DNA of 64,000 bases, from positions 1,054,001-1,118,000 of the forward strand of contig NZ_CP102486.1 of the NCBI RefSeq assembly GCF_026261605.1. The letters are read 5' to 3'. Below the pieces are notes generated by a model. That model worked only from the letters and a program-made list of their open reading frames with translations, made no database searches and was not told the origin of the DNA. Below are positions 51,458 through 60,446 of this stretch, in pieces. How positions within the stretch are numbered: the stretch's first letter is position 1; each line of letters starts with the position of its first letter. The position numbers were made by a program, and so were the translations under genes. Source of the DNA: Dechloromonas sp. A34. GTDB lineage: Bacteria; Pseudomonadota; Gammaproteobacteria; Burkholderiales; Rhodocyclaceae.

Positions 51458-52402
51458 TTACCAGCCGCGCATCAGCGCGATACCGTGGGCGCCGTGTCGT
51501 TGCGCTGCGGCCAACATCTCCAGCTTCATGCCGCCCAGGGCGAACACCGGCAGCGTATTGCCCTGCACTTGGCGCTCGAACTCCACCCAGCCCAGGCCAT
51601 CCGATTCCGGGTGGGTCGGCGTCGGCAGGACCGCTCCGAGCAGCGCGTAGTCCAGTCCCAGTTCGCCGGCCCGGGCGATTTCCGCGGCGCTGTGGCAGGA
51701 GGCACCGAGCCAGGTGAATTCGGGACGGCTGGTGCAGCTGGCCAGCCGGCCAGCAGATAGGTGCAGGCCATCGGCACCGACTTGGCGGGCGATTTCTTCA
51801 TCGTCATTGATGACCACCAGCGCCCCATGATCGTGGGCGAGGCGGACAACGGCCTCGGCGAAGCGCAAACGTTGCGCCGGCGGACAGCCTTTGTCGCGGA
51901 CCTGGATCAGACGCAGGCCGGCCTCCAGGGCTTGTTCCAGGCGTTCGAGCTGGCGCTCGGCGCCCTCGGCTTCGGCCATCGTGATCGCCATCGCGGTCGG
52001 CATGGCCAGCGCCTTGAGAATCGGATCGTTGGCCGGCAGGATGGGGGCGACGCTGGCGGCGGCGCCGCACTGCTGCCAGGCGACCGCCGAATGCTCGAGC
52101 GGGGCGGTGATGCCGATCTCGCCCTCCCAGGCCGTAACCCGCCAGAAATTGAGGCGCACCGTGGCGTGCGGGTAGGTGAATTGACGGGTCAGCCACGGCG
52201 AGCAGGCGGTGACGGTGATCCCGAGTTCTTCCTGCAATTCGCGAATCAGCGCGGCGCGCACCGTTTCGCCGGGCTCTACCTTGCCGCCGGGGAATTCCCA
52301 GTAGCCGGCGTAGACCTTGCCCTCCGGGCGCTGGGCGAGCACGAATTCCCGGCCGTCCGCCCGCAACATCACGGCTGCAGCGACTTCGACGATAGTGCTC
52401 AT
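51458..52402 (-). CDS. Nudix hydrolase fused to a thiamine-phosphate-synthase-like domain
   Basis: The 314-residue protein has an N-terminal MutT-like Nudix domain (1-130) with the box GGKVEPGETVRAALIRELQEEL, and a C-terminal TIM-barrel like ThiE/TenI (140-314: LIQVRDKG, VVINDDEEIARQVGADGLHLS, YALLGAVLPTPTH). The arrangement is known in Proteobacteria and annotated as Nudix family/MutT. The Nudix half would clean 8-oxo-dGTP; the purpose of the ThiE-like half is unknown. It overlaps the preceding ATPase gene by TGATG, so the two are coupled. Confidence 0.9.
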   Translation of the reverse strand: MSTIVEVAAAVMLRADGREFVLAQRPEGKVYAGYWEFPGGKVEPGETVRAALIRELQEELGITVTACSPWLTRQFTYPHATVRLNFWRVTAWEGEIGITAPLEHSAVAWQQCGAAASVAPILPANDPILKALAMPTAMAITMAEAEGAERQLERLEQALEAGLRLIQVRDKGCPPAQRLRFAEAVVRLAHDHGALVVINDDEEIARQVGADGLHLSAGRLASCTSRPEFTWLGASCHSAAEIARAGELGLDYALLGAVLPTPTHPESDGLGWVEFERQVQGNTLPVFALGGMKLEMLAAAQRHGAHGIALMRGW

Positions 52403-53289
52403 CAGCCGGTCTTCTTCGTTGTCTTCTGCTGGCCGGCCAGGTCGCGGGCGAATTGCCAGGCGACGCGACCGGAGCGCGAGCCGCGGCTCAGTGCCCAGTT
52501 CAGCGCATCGCGTTCGCAGGCGGCGATTACCTTGTCGCTGACGCCAAGGTAGCGTAGCCAGTGATTGACGATGTTCAGATAGTCGTCCTGGCTGAAGGGG
52601 TAGAAGGAGATCCACAGGCCGAAGCGTTCGGAAAGCGAGATTTTCTCCTCGGTCGCTTCGCCGGGGTGGATCTCGTCGTCGACGCGTTTTGTTTCCAGAT
52701 TCTCCGAAAAATACTCCGGCATCAAATGGCGGCGGTTCGAGGTGGCATAAATCAGCACGTTGTCGGGCGGTGCCGCGACCGAGCCGTCGAGAACTGATTT
52801 CAGAGCTTTGTAGGCGGTTTCGCCGGCCTCGAAGGACAGGTCGTCGCAGAAGATGATGAAACGTTCCGGCCGGCCTTCGATGAGATCGACGATGTCCGGC
52901 AGGTCGACCAGATCCTCCTTGTCGACCTCGATCAGGCGCAGGCCCTGGGCGGCGTATTCATTGAGCACCGCCTTGACCAGCGACGACTTGCCGGAACCGC
53001 GCGAACCGGTCAGCAGCACGTTGTTGGCGGTCTTGCCGGCGACGAACTGGCGCGTGTTGGCGGTGATGCGTTCCTTCTGGTCGTCGATGTTGTTGAGATC
53101 GGCGAGGCGGATCGGATGCGGGTGGCGCACGGCCTGCAGCCAGCCGCGCTCGTGGCTCTTGCGCCAGCGGAAGGCGATCGCCGCCGCCCAGTCGAGCGCC
53201 GGGGGCGGCGGCGGCAGGGTGGCCGCAAAGCGCTCGAGGGTGGCCTCGGCACGGGCAAGCAGGCGTTCGAACTGAAGGGGATCGGTCAT
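52402..53289 (-). CDS. DUF815 family AAA+ ATPase
   Basis: The 295-residue cytosolic ATPase has Walker A TGSRGSGKSSLVKAVL and Walker B FIIFCDDLSFE, with a sensor-like VLIYATSNRRHLMPE block. This is the DUF815 signature set. No substrate is known for the family; it is widespread in proteobacteria next to Nudix (mutT) genes. It is divergent from mltA, with 46 bases between the starts. Confidence 0.9.
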   Translation of the reverse strand: MTDPLQFERLLARAEATLERFAATLPPPPPALDWAAAIAFRWRKSHERGWLQAVRHPHPIRLADLNNIDDQKERITANTRQFVAGKTANNVLLTGSRGSGKSSLVKAVLNEYAAQGLRLIEVDKEDLVDLPDIVDLIEGRPERFIIFCDDLSFEAGETAYKALKSVLDGSVAAPPDNVLIYATSNRRHLMPEYFSENLETKRVDDEIHPGEATEEKISLSERFGLWISFYPFSQDDYLNIVNHWLRYLGVSDKVIAACERDALNWALSRGSRSGRVAWQFARDLAGQQKTTKKTG

Positions 53290-53335
53290 CGGGGCAGGTA
53301 TACTTTGGGCGAAGCCCCGAACTCTATCGAAACCC

Positions 53336-54571
53336 ATGCCAAAAATCCAAGCCGCTTTCCTTCTTGCCCTCAGCTTGCTGGCCGGCTGCTCGACGGTCCC
53401 GCGCAGCGAACCGTCGCTGGCAGCCTGCGCGCCCTGCGCGGCCTGCCCCAGTTGTCCGCCGGTGCAGGCAGCCGCCACGCCGCCGGTTTTTTCGCGCAGC
53501 CTGCTGCCGGGCACCTGGGCCGACTTGCCAGGCTGGGCTGAAGACGACCACGCCGCCGCCTGGCCGGCCTTTCTGCTGTCTTGCCGCGGCATGGCCAGCA
53601 AACCCCATGGCCCGGCCTGGAAGCGGGTCTGTGATCTGGCGCGGGCGAGCGATGGCAAGGCGGGCCACAATGCGCGACGCTTCTTCGAGCAAAATCTGCA
53701 GCCCTATGCCGTCGCCGCTGGCGATGCCCTTGCTCAGGGCGCCACATCGCCGGCGGCCAGCGGGATGATCACCGGCTATTACGAGCCGCTGCTGCGCGGC
53801 AGCCGCAACCGCGTCAAGGGCTTCGAACAGCCGGTGCGGGGCGTCCCCGACGATTTGCTGACCATCGACCTGTCGGCGGTTTTCCCCGAACTCAAGGACA
53901 AGCGCGTGCGCGGCCGCCTGGAGGGCAACAAGGTTGTCCCTTACTGGTCGCGGGCCGAAATCGGCGCCCGCGGCGATGCCTTGCCGAGCAAGACGCTGCT
54001 TTACGTAGACGATGCAGTCGAGTTGTTCTTTCTCCAGGTCCAGGGCTCGGGGCGCGTCAAGCTCAAAGATGGCAGCACGGTGCGCCTGAATTACGCCGAT
54101 CAGAACGGCCATCCCTATCAGTCGATTGGCCGGCTCCTGGTCGAACGCGGTGAACTGAAGCTGGAAGAGGCCTCGATGCAGGGCATCCAGGCCTGGGCGC
54201 GGGCCAACCCGGCACGGCTGGATGAGCTGCTCAATGCCAATCCAAGCTATGTCTTCTTCCGCGAAGCGCCAAGCGGCAACGATGGTCCGATCGGCGCGCT
54301 GGGCGTGCCCTTGACGGCCGAGCGGAGCATTGCCGTCGATCCGCGTTCGGTGCCGCTGGGCGTTCCGGTCTTTCTGGCAACCACCCGGCCCAACTCGGCG
54401 CAGCCGATGAATCGCCTGGTCATGGCCCAGGATACCGGCGGGGCGATCAAGGGGGCGGTGCGCGCCGACTTTTTCTGGGGCTTCGGCAAGGCTGCCGGTG
54501 AGCAAGCCGGACGCATGAAACAGAGCGGCCGCCTGTGGGTTCTGCTGCCCCCCGAGGCCGCCCCGAAATAA
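53336..54571 (+). CDS. mltA: Membrane-bound lytic murein transglycosylase A
   Basis: The 411-residue outer-membrane lipoprotein has signal LLALSLLAGC and cleaves glycan with formation of anhydromuramic acid. The MltA core has GYYEPLL and VQGSGRV. The C-terminal 3D domain carries the catalytic Asp in MAQDTGGAIKG and the ADFFWGFG end. Between lipidated Cys18 and the core lies a short Cys-rich stretch (ACAPCAACPSCPP), unusual for this family. ATG 53336 has no strong ribosome site. Confidence 0.95.
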   Translation: MPKIQAAFLLALSLLAGCSTVPRSEPSLAACAPCAACPSCPPVQAAATPPVFSRSLLPGTWADLPGWAEDDHAAAWPAFLLSCRGMASKPHGPAWKRVCDLARASDGKAGHNARRFFEQNLQPYAVAAGDALAQGATSPAASGMITGYYEPLLRGSRNRVKGFEQPVRGVPDDLLTIDLSAVFPELKDKRVRGRLEGNKVVPYWSRAEIGARGDALPSKTLLYVDDAVELFFLQVQGSGRVKLKDGSTVRLNYADQNGHPYQSIGRLLVERGELKLEEASMQGIQAWARANPARLDELLNANPSYVFFREAPSGNDGPIGALGVPLTAERSIAVDPRSVPLGVPVFLATTRPNSAQPMNRLVMAQDTGGAIKGAVRADFFWGFGKAAGEQAGRMKQSGRLWVLLPPEAAPK

Positions 54572-54728
54572 GGCATGGTTGCACCGATAGTGAGCGCGTG
54601 GTTCGTTTTTCGCACCAAACAGGTGCTGTTTTTCGCGGAATGCAATTTGCAACGCACTGATTTGTAACATCTTTGATGCACTGGAATGGTGCTTGCTTTT
54701 CACCCCGGATTCTTTGTCTGGGGGTTTC

Positions 54729-55931
54729 ATGGAAACAGTTCAATCCGGCAGCAATGTGCTGTTCATCCTGCTTGGTGCCATCATGGTGCTGGCTATGCAT
54801 GCAGGTTTCGCCTTTCTCGAGGTCGGTACCGTTCGTAAGAAGAGCCAGGTTAATGCCCTGGTCAAGATCCTGACCGATTTCGGCATGTCGACCATTGCCT
54901 ATTTTTTCATCGGTTACAGCATCGCCTACGGCGTCAATTTCTTCTCCGGCGTCGAGACGCTGATGGAGAAGAACGGCTACGAGCTGACCAAATTCTTCTT
55001 CCTGCTGACTTTCGCCGCCGCCATTCCGGCCATCATCTCGGGCGGCATTGCCGAGCGCGCCAAGTTCAATCCGCAGTTGATCGCCACCTTCCTGCTGGTC
55101 GGTTTCGTCTATCCCTTCTATGAGGGCATTGCCTGGAACCAGGCGTTCGGCATTCAGGCCTGGTTGAAGGCGAGCTTCGGCGCCGAATTCCACGATTTCG
55201 CCGGTTCCGTCGTGGTGCATGCCATGGGCGGCTGGATCGCGCTGCCCGCCGTGCTCCTGCTCGGTGCGCGTTACGGACGCTACACCAAGGATGGTCGGAT
55301 GTCGGCGCATCCGCCCTCATCGATTCCTTTCCTGGCGCTGGGGGCGTGGATACTGACCGTCGGCTGGTTCGGCTTCAATGTTATGAGCGCGCAGACGCTG
55401 GACAAGATTTCCGGTCTGGTGGCCCTCAATTCGTTGATGGCCATGGTCGGCGGTACCCTGGTGGCGCTGGTCGTCGGCAAGAACGACCCGGGCTTCGTGC
55501 ACAACGGTCCGCTCGCCGGCCTGGTCGCCGTCTGCGCCGGTTCCGACCTGATGCACCCGATCGGGGCGCTGGCAGTCGGCGGTATCGCGGGCGGTCTGTT
55601 CGTCGTGATGTTCACCCTGACCCAGAACCGCTGGAAGATCGACGACGTGCTCGGCGTCTGGCCGCTGCATGGCCTCTGCGGCGCCTGGGGTGGGATTGCC
55701 GCGGGCATCTTCGGCAGCACGGCACTCGGCGGGGCGGGTGGCGTCTCCCTGATGTCGCAATTGATCATGACCGGGCTGGCCATCGTGGTCGCCCTGGCCG
55801 GCAGCCTGCTCGTCTATGGCAGCCTGAAAGCCGTCATCGGTCTGCGTCTGGGCCAGGAGGAAGAATACGAAGGCGCCGACCTCAGCATCCACAAGATCAC
55901 TTCAACACCGGAGCGCGAACCGAACTGGTAA
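54729..55931 (+). CDS. amt: Ammonium transporter
   Basis: The 400-residue Amt/Mep/Rh transporter has 11 predicted membrane spans. The conserved pore histidines are in VVVHAMGGWIALP and PLHGLCGAWGG. The start ATG at 54729 follows a GGGGG ribosome-like site. It lacks a glnK neighbour and an N-terminal signal sequence, unlike amtB-glnK pairs. Its relatives are the AmtB-like transporters of about 400 residues. A good terminator follows the stop. Confidence 0.92.
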   Translation: METVQSGSNVLFILLGAIMVLAMHAGFAFLEVGTVRKKSQVNALVKILTDFGMSTIAYFFIGYSIAYGVNFFSGVETLMEKNGYELTKFFFLLTFAAAIPAIISGGIAERAKFNPQLIATFLLVGFVYPFYEGIAWNQAFGIQAWLKASFGAEFHDFAGSVVVHAMGGWIALPAVLLLGARYGRYTKDGRMSAHPPSSIPFLALGAWILTVGWFGFNVMSAQTLDKISGLVALNSLMAMVGGTLVALVVGKNDPGFVHNGPLAGLVAVCAGSDLMHPIGALAVGGIAGGLFVVMFTLTQNRWKIDDVLGVWPLHGLCGAWGGIAAGIFGSTALGGAGGVSLMSQLIMTGLAIVVALAGSLLVYGSLKAVIGLRLGQEEEYEGADLSIHKITSTPEREPNW

Positions 55932-55974
55932 CAGTGATCAGAAACAATTAAGTCTGTCGGACTGTAGTTATTGG

Positions 55975-56006
55975 AGAGGCCCGGCGATTGCCGGGCCTCT
56001 ATTTTT
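55975..56006 (+). terminator. Rho-independent terminator after amt
   Basis: Stem AGAGGCCCGGC / GCCGGGCCTCT, loop GATT, then ATTTTT. Confidence 0.93.
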
Positions 56007-56065
56007 GAACTTTGTTCGGCCAGCGCCGCCGTTCGCAGCCGGCAGAAAAGGACGATCGATGAGCG

Positions 56066-56545
56066 TCAGCCGAGCCGGGCCGCTTCGATCGCAGTGATGT
56101 CGATCTTCCCCATCTGCATCATCGCCTCGAAAGCGCGCTTGGCCGCCGCGCGATCGGGGTCGGTGATCGCGGCAGTAAGGGCGCGTGGCGTGATCTGCCA
56201 CGACAGGCCCCACTTGTCCTTGCACCAGCCGCATGCGCTTTCCTGGCCACCGTTTCGGACAATTGCATTCCACAAACGGTCGGTTTCGGCCTGGTCGTCA
56301 GTCGCGACCTGGAAGGAGAAAGCCTCGTTGTGCTTGAATTCCGGCCCCCCGTTCAGGCCGATACAAGGGAGGCCGATAACGCTGAACTCGACCACCAAGA
56401 CATCGCCCTGCTTGCCAGCGGGATAGTCGCCAGGCGCGCGATGGATCGTTCCCACCGCGCTGTCTGGAAATGTCTCGGCATAGAATTGTGCGGCTTCTAC
56501 TGCAGTGCCGTTGAACCAGAGGCAAATCGTGTTCTTGCTGACCAT
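56066..56545 (-). CDS. VOC family protein (PhnB-like)
   Basis: The 159-residue protein is of the vicinal-oxygen-chelate/PhnB-like group. It has paired beta-alpha units: ICLWFNGTAVEAAQFYAETFP, then AFSFQVATDDQAETDRLWNAI, CGWCKDKWGLSWQITP. ATG 56545 was chosen over a longer open frame because GGAGAACC lies 7 bases before it. Function is unknown; members include glyoxalase-like and demethylubiquinone methyltransferase-like proteins. It converges with amt. Confidence 0.85.
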   Translation of the reverse strand: MVSKNTICLWFNGTAVEAAQFYAETFPDSAVGTIHRAPGDYPAGKQGDVLVVEFSVIGLPCIGLNGGPEFKHNEAFSFQVATDDQAETDRLWNAIVRNGGQESACGWCKDKWGLSWQITPRALTAAITDPDRAAAKRAFEAMMQMGKIDITAIEAARLG

Positions 56546-56645
56546 TTTGGTTCTCCGATAGATGAAGGACATGGCTCAAACCATGAAGACCGCCCGATTT
56601 CTTGGGTAATTAACCGCTTGTGGCCGTGTGCACGGATTGGGAATC

Positions 56646-56792
56646 ATGCCAGCCAGCGGTCAAACGGTTCAGCAGTTTGACCGCTGGCTGGCGCTTAAAT
56701 TTCAGCTTGTTCCTGCGTTACGCTTTATCCCGCTCGACCTGATGGAAGCCGAGGGCTATGGTGAGTACATTGAACAAGTGGAGGTTTGGTAA
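56646..56792 (+). CDS. Uncharacterised 48-residue frame overlapping msrA start
   Basis: A frame of 48 codons ([20 protein letters not shown] opening) ends in TAATG, so its stop overlaps the msrA ATG by one base. The first third is encoded by a perfect inverted repeat. The second half ([20 protein letters not shown]) looks protein-like. It may be a leader peptide, a truncated gene end or chance. No homologue is recognised. Confidence 0.4.
   Translation: MPASGQTVQQFDRWLALKFQLVPALRFIPLDLMEAEGYGEYIEQVEVW
56648..56692. repeat. Perfect 18-bp inverted repeat
   Basis: GCCAGCCAGCGGTCAAAC (56648-56665) and its exact complement GTTTGACCGCTGGCTGGC (56675-56692) are separated by 9 bases. No T tract follows (GCTTAAATTT), so it is not a standard terminator. 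It could be a regulator site, a transposon-end remnant or an RNA hairpin. Confidence 0.8.
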
Positions 56793-57310
56793 TGGCTAAT
56801 CCTGAACGCGCAGTCCTTGCCGGCGGATGCTTCTGGGGTATGCAGGAGCTGATTCGTCGCCTGCCGGGCGTCCTCGCCACCCGTGTCGGTTACACCGGCG
56901 GCGAAGTGCCTCACGCTACCTATCGCAACCACGGCAGACATGCGGAGGGGATCGAAATAGTGTTCGATCCCGACCGGCTGAGCTACCGACAGTTATTGGA
57001 ATATTTCTTCCAGATCCACAATCCCTCGACGCGCGACCGCCAGGGCAACGACAGCGGACCGTCCTATCGCTCGGCAATCTTCTATGTCGACGATCGCCAG
57101 CGACAGGTCGCGCTCGATACCATTGCCGACGTCAATGCGTCCGGACTCTGGCCCGGCGAGGTGGTGACCGAGGTCGAACCGGCCGGCGATTTCTGGGAGG
57201 CCGAGCCCGAGCACCAGGATTATCTCGAACGCCATCCCGGCGGCTACACCTGCCACTTTCCCCGTGCCAACTGGATTCTCCCGCGACGAGGCGCGAAAGC
57301 AGAGGGGTAG
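56792..57310 (+). CDS. msrA: Peptide-methionine (S)-S-oxide reductase MsrA
   Basis: The 172-residue enzyme reduces methionine-S-sulfoxide. [16 protein letters not shown] contains the catalytic Cys and the substrate Phe-Trp. The [24 protein letters not shown] block is diagnostic. A GGAGG ribosome site (56780-56784) lies inside the preceding 48-codon frame, and the ATG overlaps that frame's stop. No MsrB domain or gene is nearby. A hairpin follows the stop. Confidence 0.95.
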   Translation: MANPERAVLAGGCFWGMQELIRRLPGVLATRVGYTGGEVPHATYRNHGRHAEGIEIVFDPDRLSYRQLLEYFFQIHNPSTRDRQGNDSGPSYRSAIFYVDDRQRQVALDTIADVNASGLWPGEVVTEVEPAGDFWEAEPEHQDYLERHPGGYTCHFPRANWILPRRGAKAEG

Positions 57311-57330
57311 CTGTACAACACACCTGCAGG

Positions 57331-57356
57331 GATGGTCACGAAAATCCGTGACCATC
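57331..57356. repeat. Hairpin between msrA and convergent hypothetical gene
   Basis: GATGGTCACG and CGTGACCATC form a perfect 10-bp stem around AAAATC. No T tract follows on the plus strand, so termination there is uncertain. Confidence 0.65.
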
Positions 57357-57424
57357 GCTATCTGCCTCATCTGAGGGCTTGCGGAGTCCCGTAAAGCCTG
57401 CAGTCCAAGCAGAATCAGCCTGGA

Positions 57425-57760
57425 TCAAGCTTTCGCGTCGTGGGCGGCGCTCAGTTTTTCCGACACGAACTCGCCCCGGGACGTCGAGTTGTTTTCCTGG
57501 TTGTTCGCCGCGCACCAGGCAAAGAACTCTTCGGGAACGATCTGGCATTCAAGGGCGAGAACGCCCGAGCGCTGGAAGTTTCGGCGCGCGGCAACGGCCA
57601 TCGTTTTCCATTTTGTGAATGACTCCTCGAAACATTCGGGGTCGGTGGCCGTGGCCTTGACCTGGCTCCAGGTTTCCTCGGTGTACCAAGTGACGCCGAT
57701 GACCAGCGACTGGCTGCGGCGTTTTGCTTTCAAGCTTTGGTATAGCGTCGGTTTTCTCAT
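57425..57760 (-). CDS. Conserved-looking hypothetical protein
   Basis: The 111-residue protein opens MRKPTLYQSLKAKRRSQSLV. It is soluble, mixed-helix and has three Cys (PECFEES, LECQIV, WCAANN). WSQVKATATDPECFEESFTKW and VPEEFFAWCAANN look structured. The ATG at 57760 fits best; the upstream open extension is poor. Base composition is slightly lower in GC than neighbours. No function or family is recognised. It is divergent from hflX. Confidence 0.6.
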   Translation of the reverse strand: MRKPTLYQSLKAKRRSQSLVIGVTWYTEETWSQVKATATDPECFEESFTKWKTMAVAARRNFQRSGVLALECQIVPEEFFAWCAANNQENNSTSRGEFVSEKLSAAHDAKA

Positions 57761-57915
57761 ATTCAAGTGGGGGCGGGAATTAGCAAGGCGTCTGGCGGTG
57801 TTTGTCCGGACGTACCGACCTTGTGTCGGGTACGGGTAGCGATGGCCATTATCGCTTGTGCATTGCATTGGCGGGTACTATCCGTTTTTGTTCATCGAAG
57901 AGAAGCAATTTCCGC

Positions 57916-59250
57916 ATGCAAATAGAAGTTAATGAGAAGCCCAAGTACGCCGTGGTGGCGGCCGTGCAATTGCCGAGCGTCAGCGATATCGAGTTCGAGG
58001 CGTCGCTGGCCGAGTTGCGCGAGCTGGCTAAGACACTGGGCTTCGAAGTCGTCCGCACCTTCATCCAGAAACGCGCCGGCTTCGATACGACGGCTTACCT
58101 GGGCGTCGGCAAGCGCCAGGAAATCCACCACTTCGTGAACAACGAAGCTGGTTATGTGGAAACCGCCAGCGCCGGCCCGTGCGAGATCGATGCCATTCTC
58201 GTTGACCACGAGATTTCACCGTCGCAGGCGCGCAATCTCGAAGTCGAGGTCGGCTGCGAGGTCATGGACCGCACCATGGTCATCCTCGAAATTTTTCACC
58301 GCAATGCGCGTTCCCGCGCCGCCAAGGCGCAGGTCGAAATCGCCCGTCTCGGCTACATGGCGCCGCGCCTGCGCGAGGCGGCCAAGCTGGCCGGGCCGCA
58401 GGGGCGGCAGCGCAGCGGCGTCGGCGGCCGCGGGGCGGGCGAGTCGGCCACCGAACTGGATCGCCGCAAGATCCGCGACCGGATCGCCGAACTGCAACTG
58501 GAAATCGTCGCCATGGACGCCGAGCGCCAGACGCAGCGCGCCCGCCGCCAGGAGCGCCAGGGCCTGGCCAGCGTCGCGCTGGTCGGCTACACCAATGCTG
58601 GCAAGTCCACGCTGATGCGGGCGCTGACCGGCAGCGAGGTGCTGGTCGCCAACAAGCTGTTCGCGACGCTCGACACCACCGTGCGCACCCTCTACCCGGA
58701 AAGCGTGCCGCGTGTGCTGGTCAGCGACACAGTCGGTTTCATCAAGAACCTGCCACACGGCCTCGTCGCCTCCTTCAAGTCCACGCTCGACGAAGCGCTC
58801 GACGCCGCGCTGCTGCTTCATGTCATCGATGCCAGCGACCCCGGCTTCGAACGCCAGCTCGAGGTTACCGACAAGGTGCTGGCCGAGATCGCGGCCGATG
58901 GCGTGCCCCGCCTGCGCGTCTTCAACAAGATCGATTACGTCGGCGATGAGACGGCCCAGGCAGAATGCGAAGCGGCGCTGCGGGCGCAGTATCCGGATTG
59001 TGTCGTGATGAGCGCCCGCCGGCCGGAGGATGTTGCCCGGCTGCACCAGACGATCGTCGCGTTTTTTCAGCGGGATCTGGTCGAGACTGAGCTCTTTCTG
59101 CCCTGGTCGGCCCAGCAACTGCGCGGCGAACTTTACGCCAGGTGCCAGGTGCTGGCGGAGCGCGCCGACGGTGATGGTGCCTTCTTCCATATCCGCGGCG
59201 AGGCGGGTACCGTGGCCAGCCTGCGCCAGCAGTTTGGCGAGGCGCGCTGA
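57916..59250 (+). CDS. hflX: Ribosome-splitting GTPase HflX
   Basis: The 444-residue GTPase rescues or splits stalled ribosomes under stress. It has the N-terminal HflX domain (1-190, GVGKRQEIH and DHEISPSQARNLE) and a G domain with GYTNAGKSTLMRALTG, DTVGFIKNLPH and NKID. The ATG at 57916 gives the family start (MQIEVNEKPKYAV). No hfq lies upstream, unlike the common hfq-hflX pair. The pteridine reductase gene begins 5 bases later. Confidence 0.95.
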   Translation: MQIEVNEKPKYAVVAAVQLPSVSDIEFEASLAELRELAKTLGFEVVRTFIQKRAGFDTTAYLGVGKRQEIHHFVNNEAGYVETASAGPCEIDAILVDHEISPSQARNLEVEVGCEVMDRTMVILEIFHRNARSRAAKAQVEIARLGYMAPRLREAAKLAGPQGRQRSGVGGRGAGESATELDRRKIRDRIAELQLEIVAMDAERQTQRARRQERQGLASVALVGYTNAGKSTLMRALTGSEVLVANKLFATLDTTVRTLYPESVPRVLVSDTVGFIKNLPHGLVASFKSTLDEALDAALLLHVIDASDPGFERQLEVTDKVLAEIAADGVPRLRVFNKIDYVGDETAQAECEAALRAQYPDCVVMSARRPEDVARLHQTIVAFFQRDLVETELFLPWSAQQLRGELYARCQVLAERADGDGAFFHIRGEAGTVASLRQQFGEAR

Positions 59251-59255
59251 CGATC

Positions 59256-60011
59256 ATGAGCCAGCCGACCGTTCTTGTTACCGGGGCCAGTCGTCGCGTC
59301 GGTGCCGCCATTGTGCGCGAACTGCACCAGGCGGGCCTGAACGTGGCCATCCACTACCGGCACTCGGCAGCGCCCGCGGCGGCACTGGCCGATGAATTGA
59401 ATGCCTTGCGCCCGGCTTCGGCGGCGATCTTCGCAGCCGATCTCGACTGCCTGGAAGACATTCCCGGGCTGGTCGATGCCGTCATCTCCCGCTTTGGCGG
59501 CTTGTTTGCCCTGGTTAACAATGCCTCCACCTTCTTCCCGACGCCGGTCGGCAGTGTCGACGCGGCGATCTGGGACAATCTCCTGAGTTCCAATCTGCGG
59601 GCTCCGTTCTTCCTCGCTCAGGCTGCCGCTCCCCACCTCAAGGCAAGCGGCGGGAGCATCGTCAATATCACCGACATTCATGCCGAGCGGCCGCTCGCCG
59701 GCTTCCCGGTCTATTGCGCCGCCAAGGGCGGGCTGCTCAATCTGACGCGGGCGCTGGCCATCGAACTGGCTCCGGCGATCAGAGCCAACGCGGTGGCGCC
59801 AGGGGCGATCGACTGGCCGGAAGACCGTGCGGCCTTTTCGCCGAAAGAACAGGCAGCGATCGTCGAGCACACGCTATTGAAGCGGGTGGGCACGCCCCGC
59901 GACGTAGCGCGGGCAGTCAAGTTCCTGATCCTCGATGCGCCTTACGTGACGGGCCAGGTTCTCAACATCGATGGCGGCAGGAGCGCGCATCTTTCTTCTC
60001 CCGACAAATAA
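59256..60011 (+). CDS. folM: Pteridine reductase, short-chain dehydrogenase family
   Basis: The 251-residue NADPH-dependent SDR has the cofactor motif TGASRRVGAAIV. The TGxxxRxG form is the mark of pteridine reductases, which reduce dihydromonapterin or dihydrofolate. The catalytic YCAAKG (Tyr-x3-Lys) and NNAS motifs are present. It follows hflX by 5 bases and is likely co-transcribed. The substrate is inferred from the motif. Confidence 0.88.
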   Translation: MSQPTVLVTGASRRVGAAIVRELHQAGLNVAIHYRHSAAPAAALADELNALRPASAAIFAADLDCLEDIPGLVDAVISRFGGLFALVNNASTFFPTPVGSVDAAIWDNLLSSNLRAPFFLAQAAAPHLKASGGSIVNITDIHAERPLAGFPVYCAAKGGLLNLTRALAIELAPAIRANAVAPGAIDWPEDRAAFSPKEQAAIVEHTLLKRVGTPRDVARAVKFLILDAPYVTGQVLNIDGGRSAHLSSPDK

Positions 60012-60144
60012 TTGGCTTCTGCCAGTTTCTTGCCGGTTGTGAGGTATTTCACTGCCTGCTGTCTGGCCCTGGCGTAAATTGACTGCATCCAGGGAAAGAA
60101 CATTCCTTAGATGGAAGCGACGTAATTTGGTGACGAGGGATGTC

Positions 60145-60330
60145 ATGCGCAGGATCAACGAACAACGCTCGAATGCCGATCGGCGGGCCACCGAAATCGG
60201 ACCGCCGGACGGTTGGCGCGAGCGGCGCAAGACGGTCGAGCGGCGGCGGCCCGAGGTTCAGGAAATTCCGTTTTCCGAATGGCTTTCGCACTTGCCCGGC
60301 AAGCTGGTCAAGGAAACTCACGAAGCGTGA
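60145..60330 (+). CDS. Small arginine-rich hypothetical protein
   Basis: The 61-residue protein opens MRRINEQRSNADRRATEI and is rich in Arg and Glu in its first half. IPFSEWLSHLPGKLVKE ends it. A GAGGG lies just before the ATG. No family is recognised. It ends before a strong bidirectional terminator. Confidence 0.55.
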   Translation: MRRINEQRSNADRRATEIGPPDGWRERRKTVERRRPEVQEIPFSEWLSHLPGKLVKETHEA

Positions 60331-60351
60331 CCTGATCGCTCAGTCATCTCG

Positions 60352-60393
60352 AAAAGCAGAAGGCCTCGCCATTGGGCGAGGCCTTCTGCTTTT
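60352..60393. terminator. Bidirectional terminator
   Basis: A 19-bp perfect stem, AAAAGCAGAAGGCCTCGCC and its complement, around ATTG, with A/T runs on both sides, between converging genes. Confidence 0.93.
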
Positions 60394-60446
60394 CAGTCTC
60401 TTGGTGGGGCAAGGATTTGGCGGTCCGGCCCGTGTAGTGGAAGACC

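Noticed and set aside
56648..56692. Inverted repeat as an integron attC site
   Set aside because: The core motifs RYYYAAC and GTTRRRY do not fit, and no integrase or cassette array is nearby.
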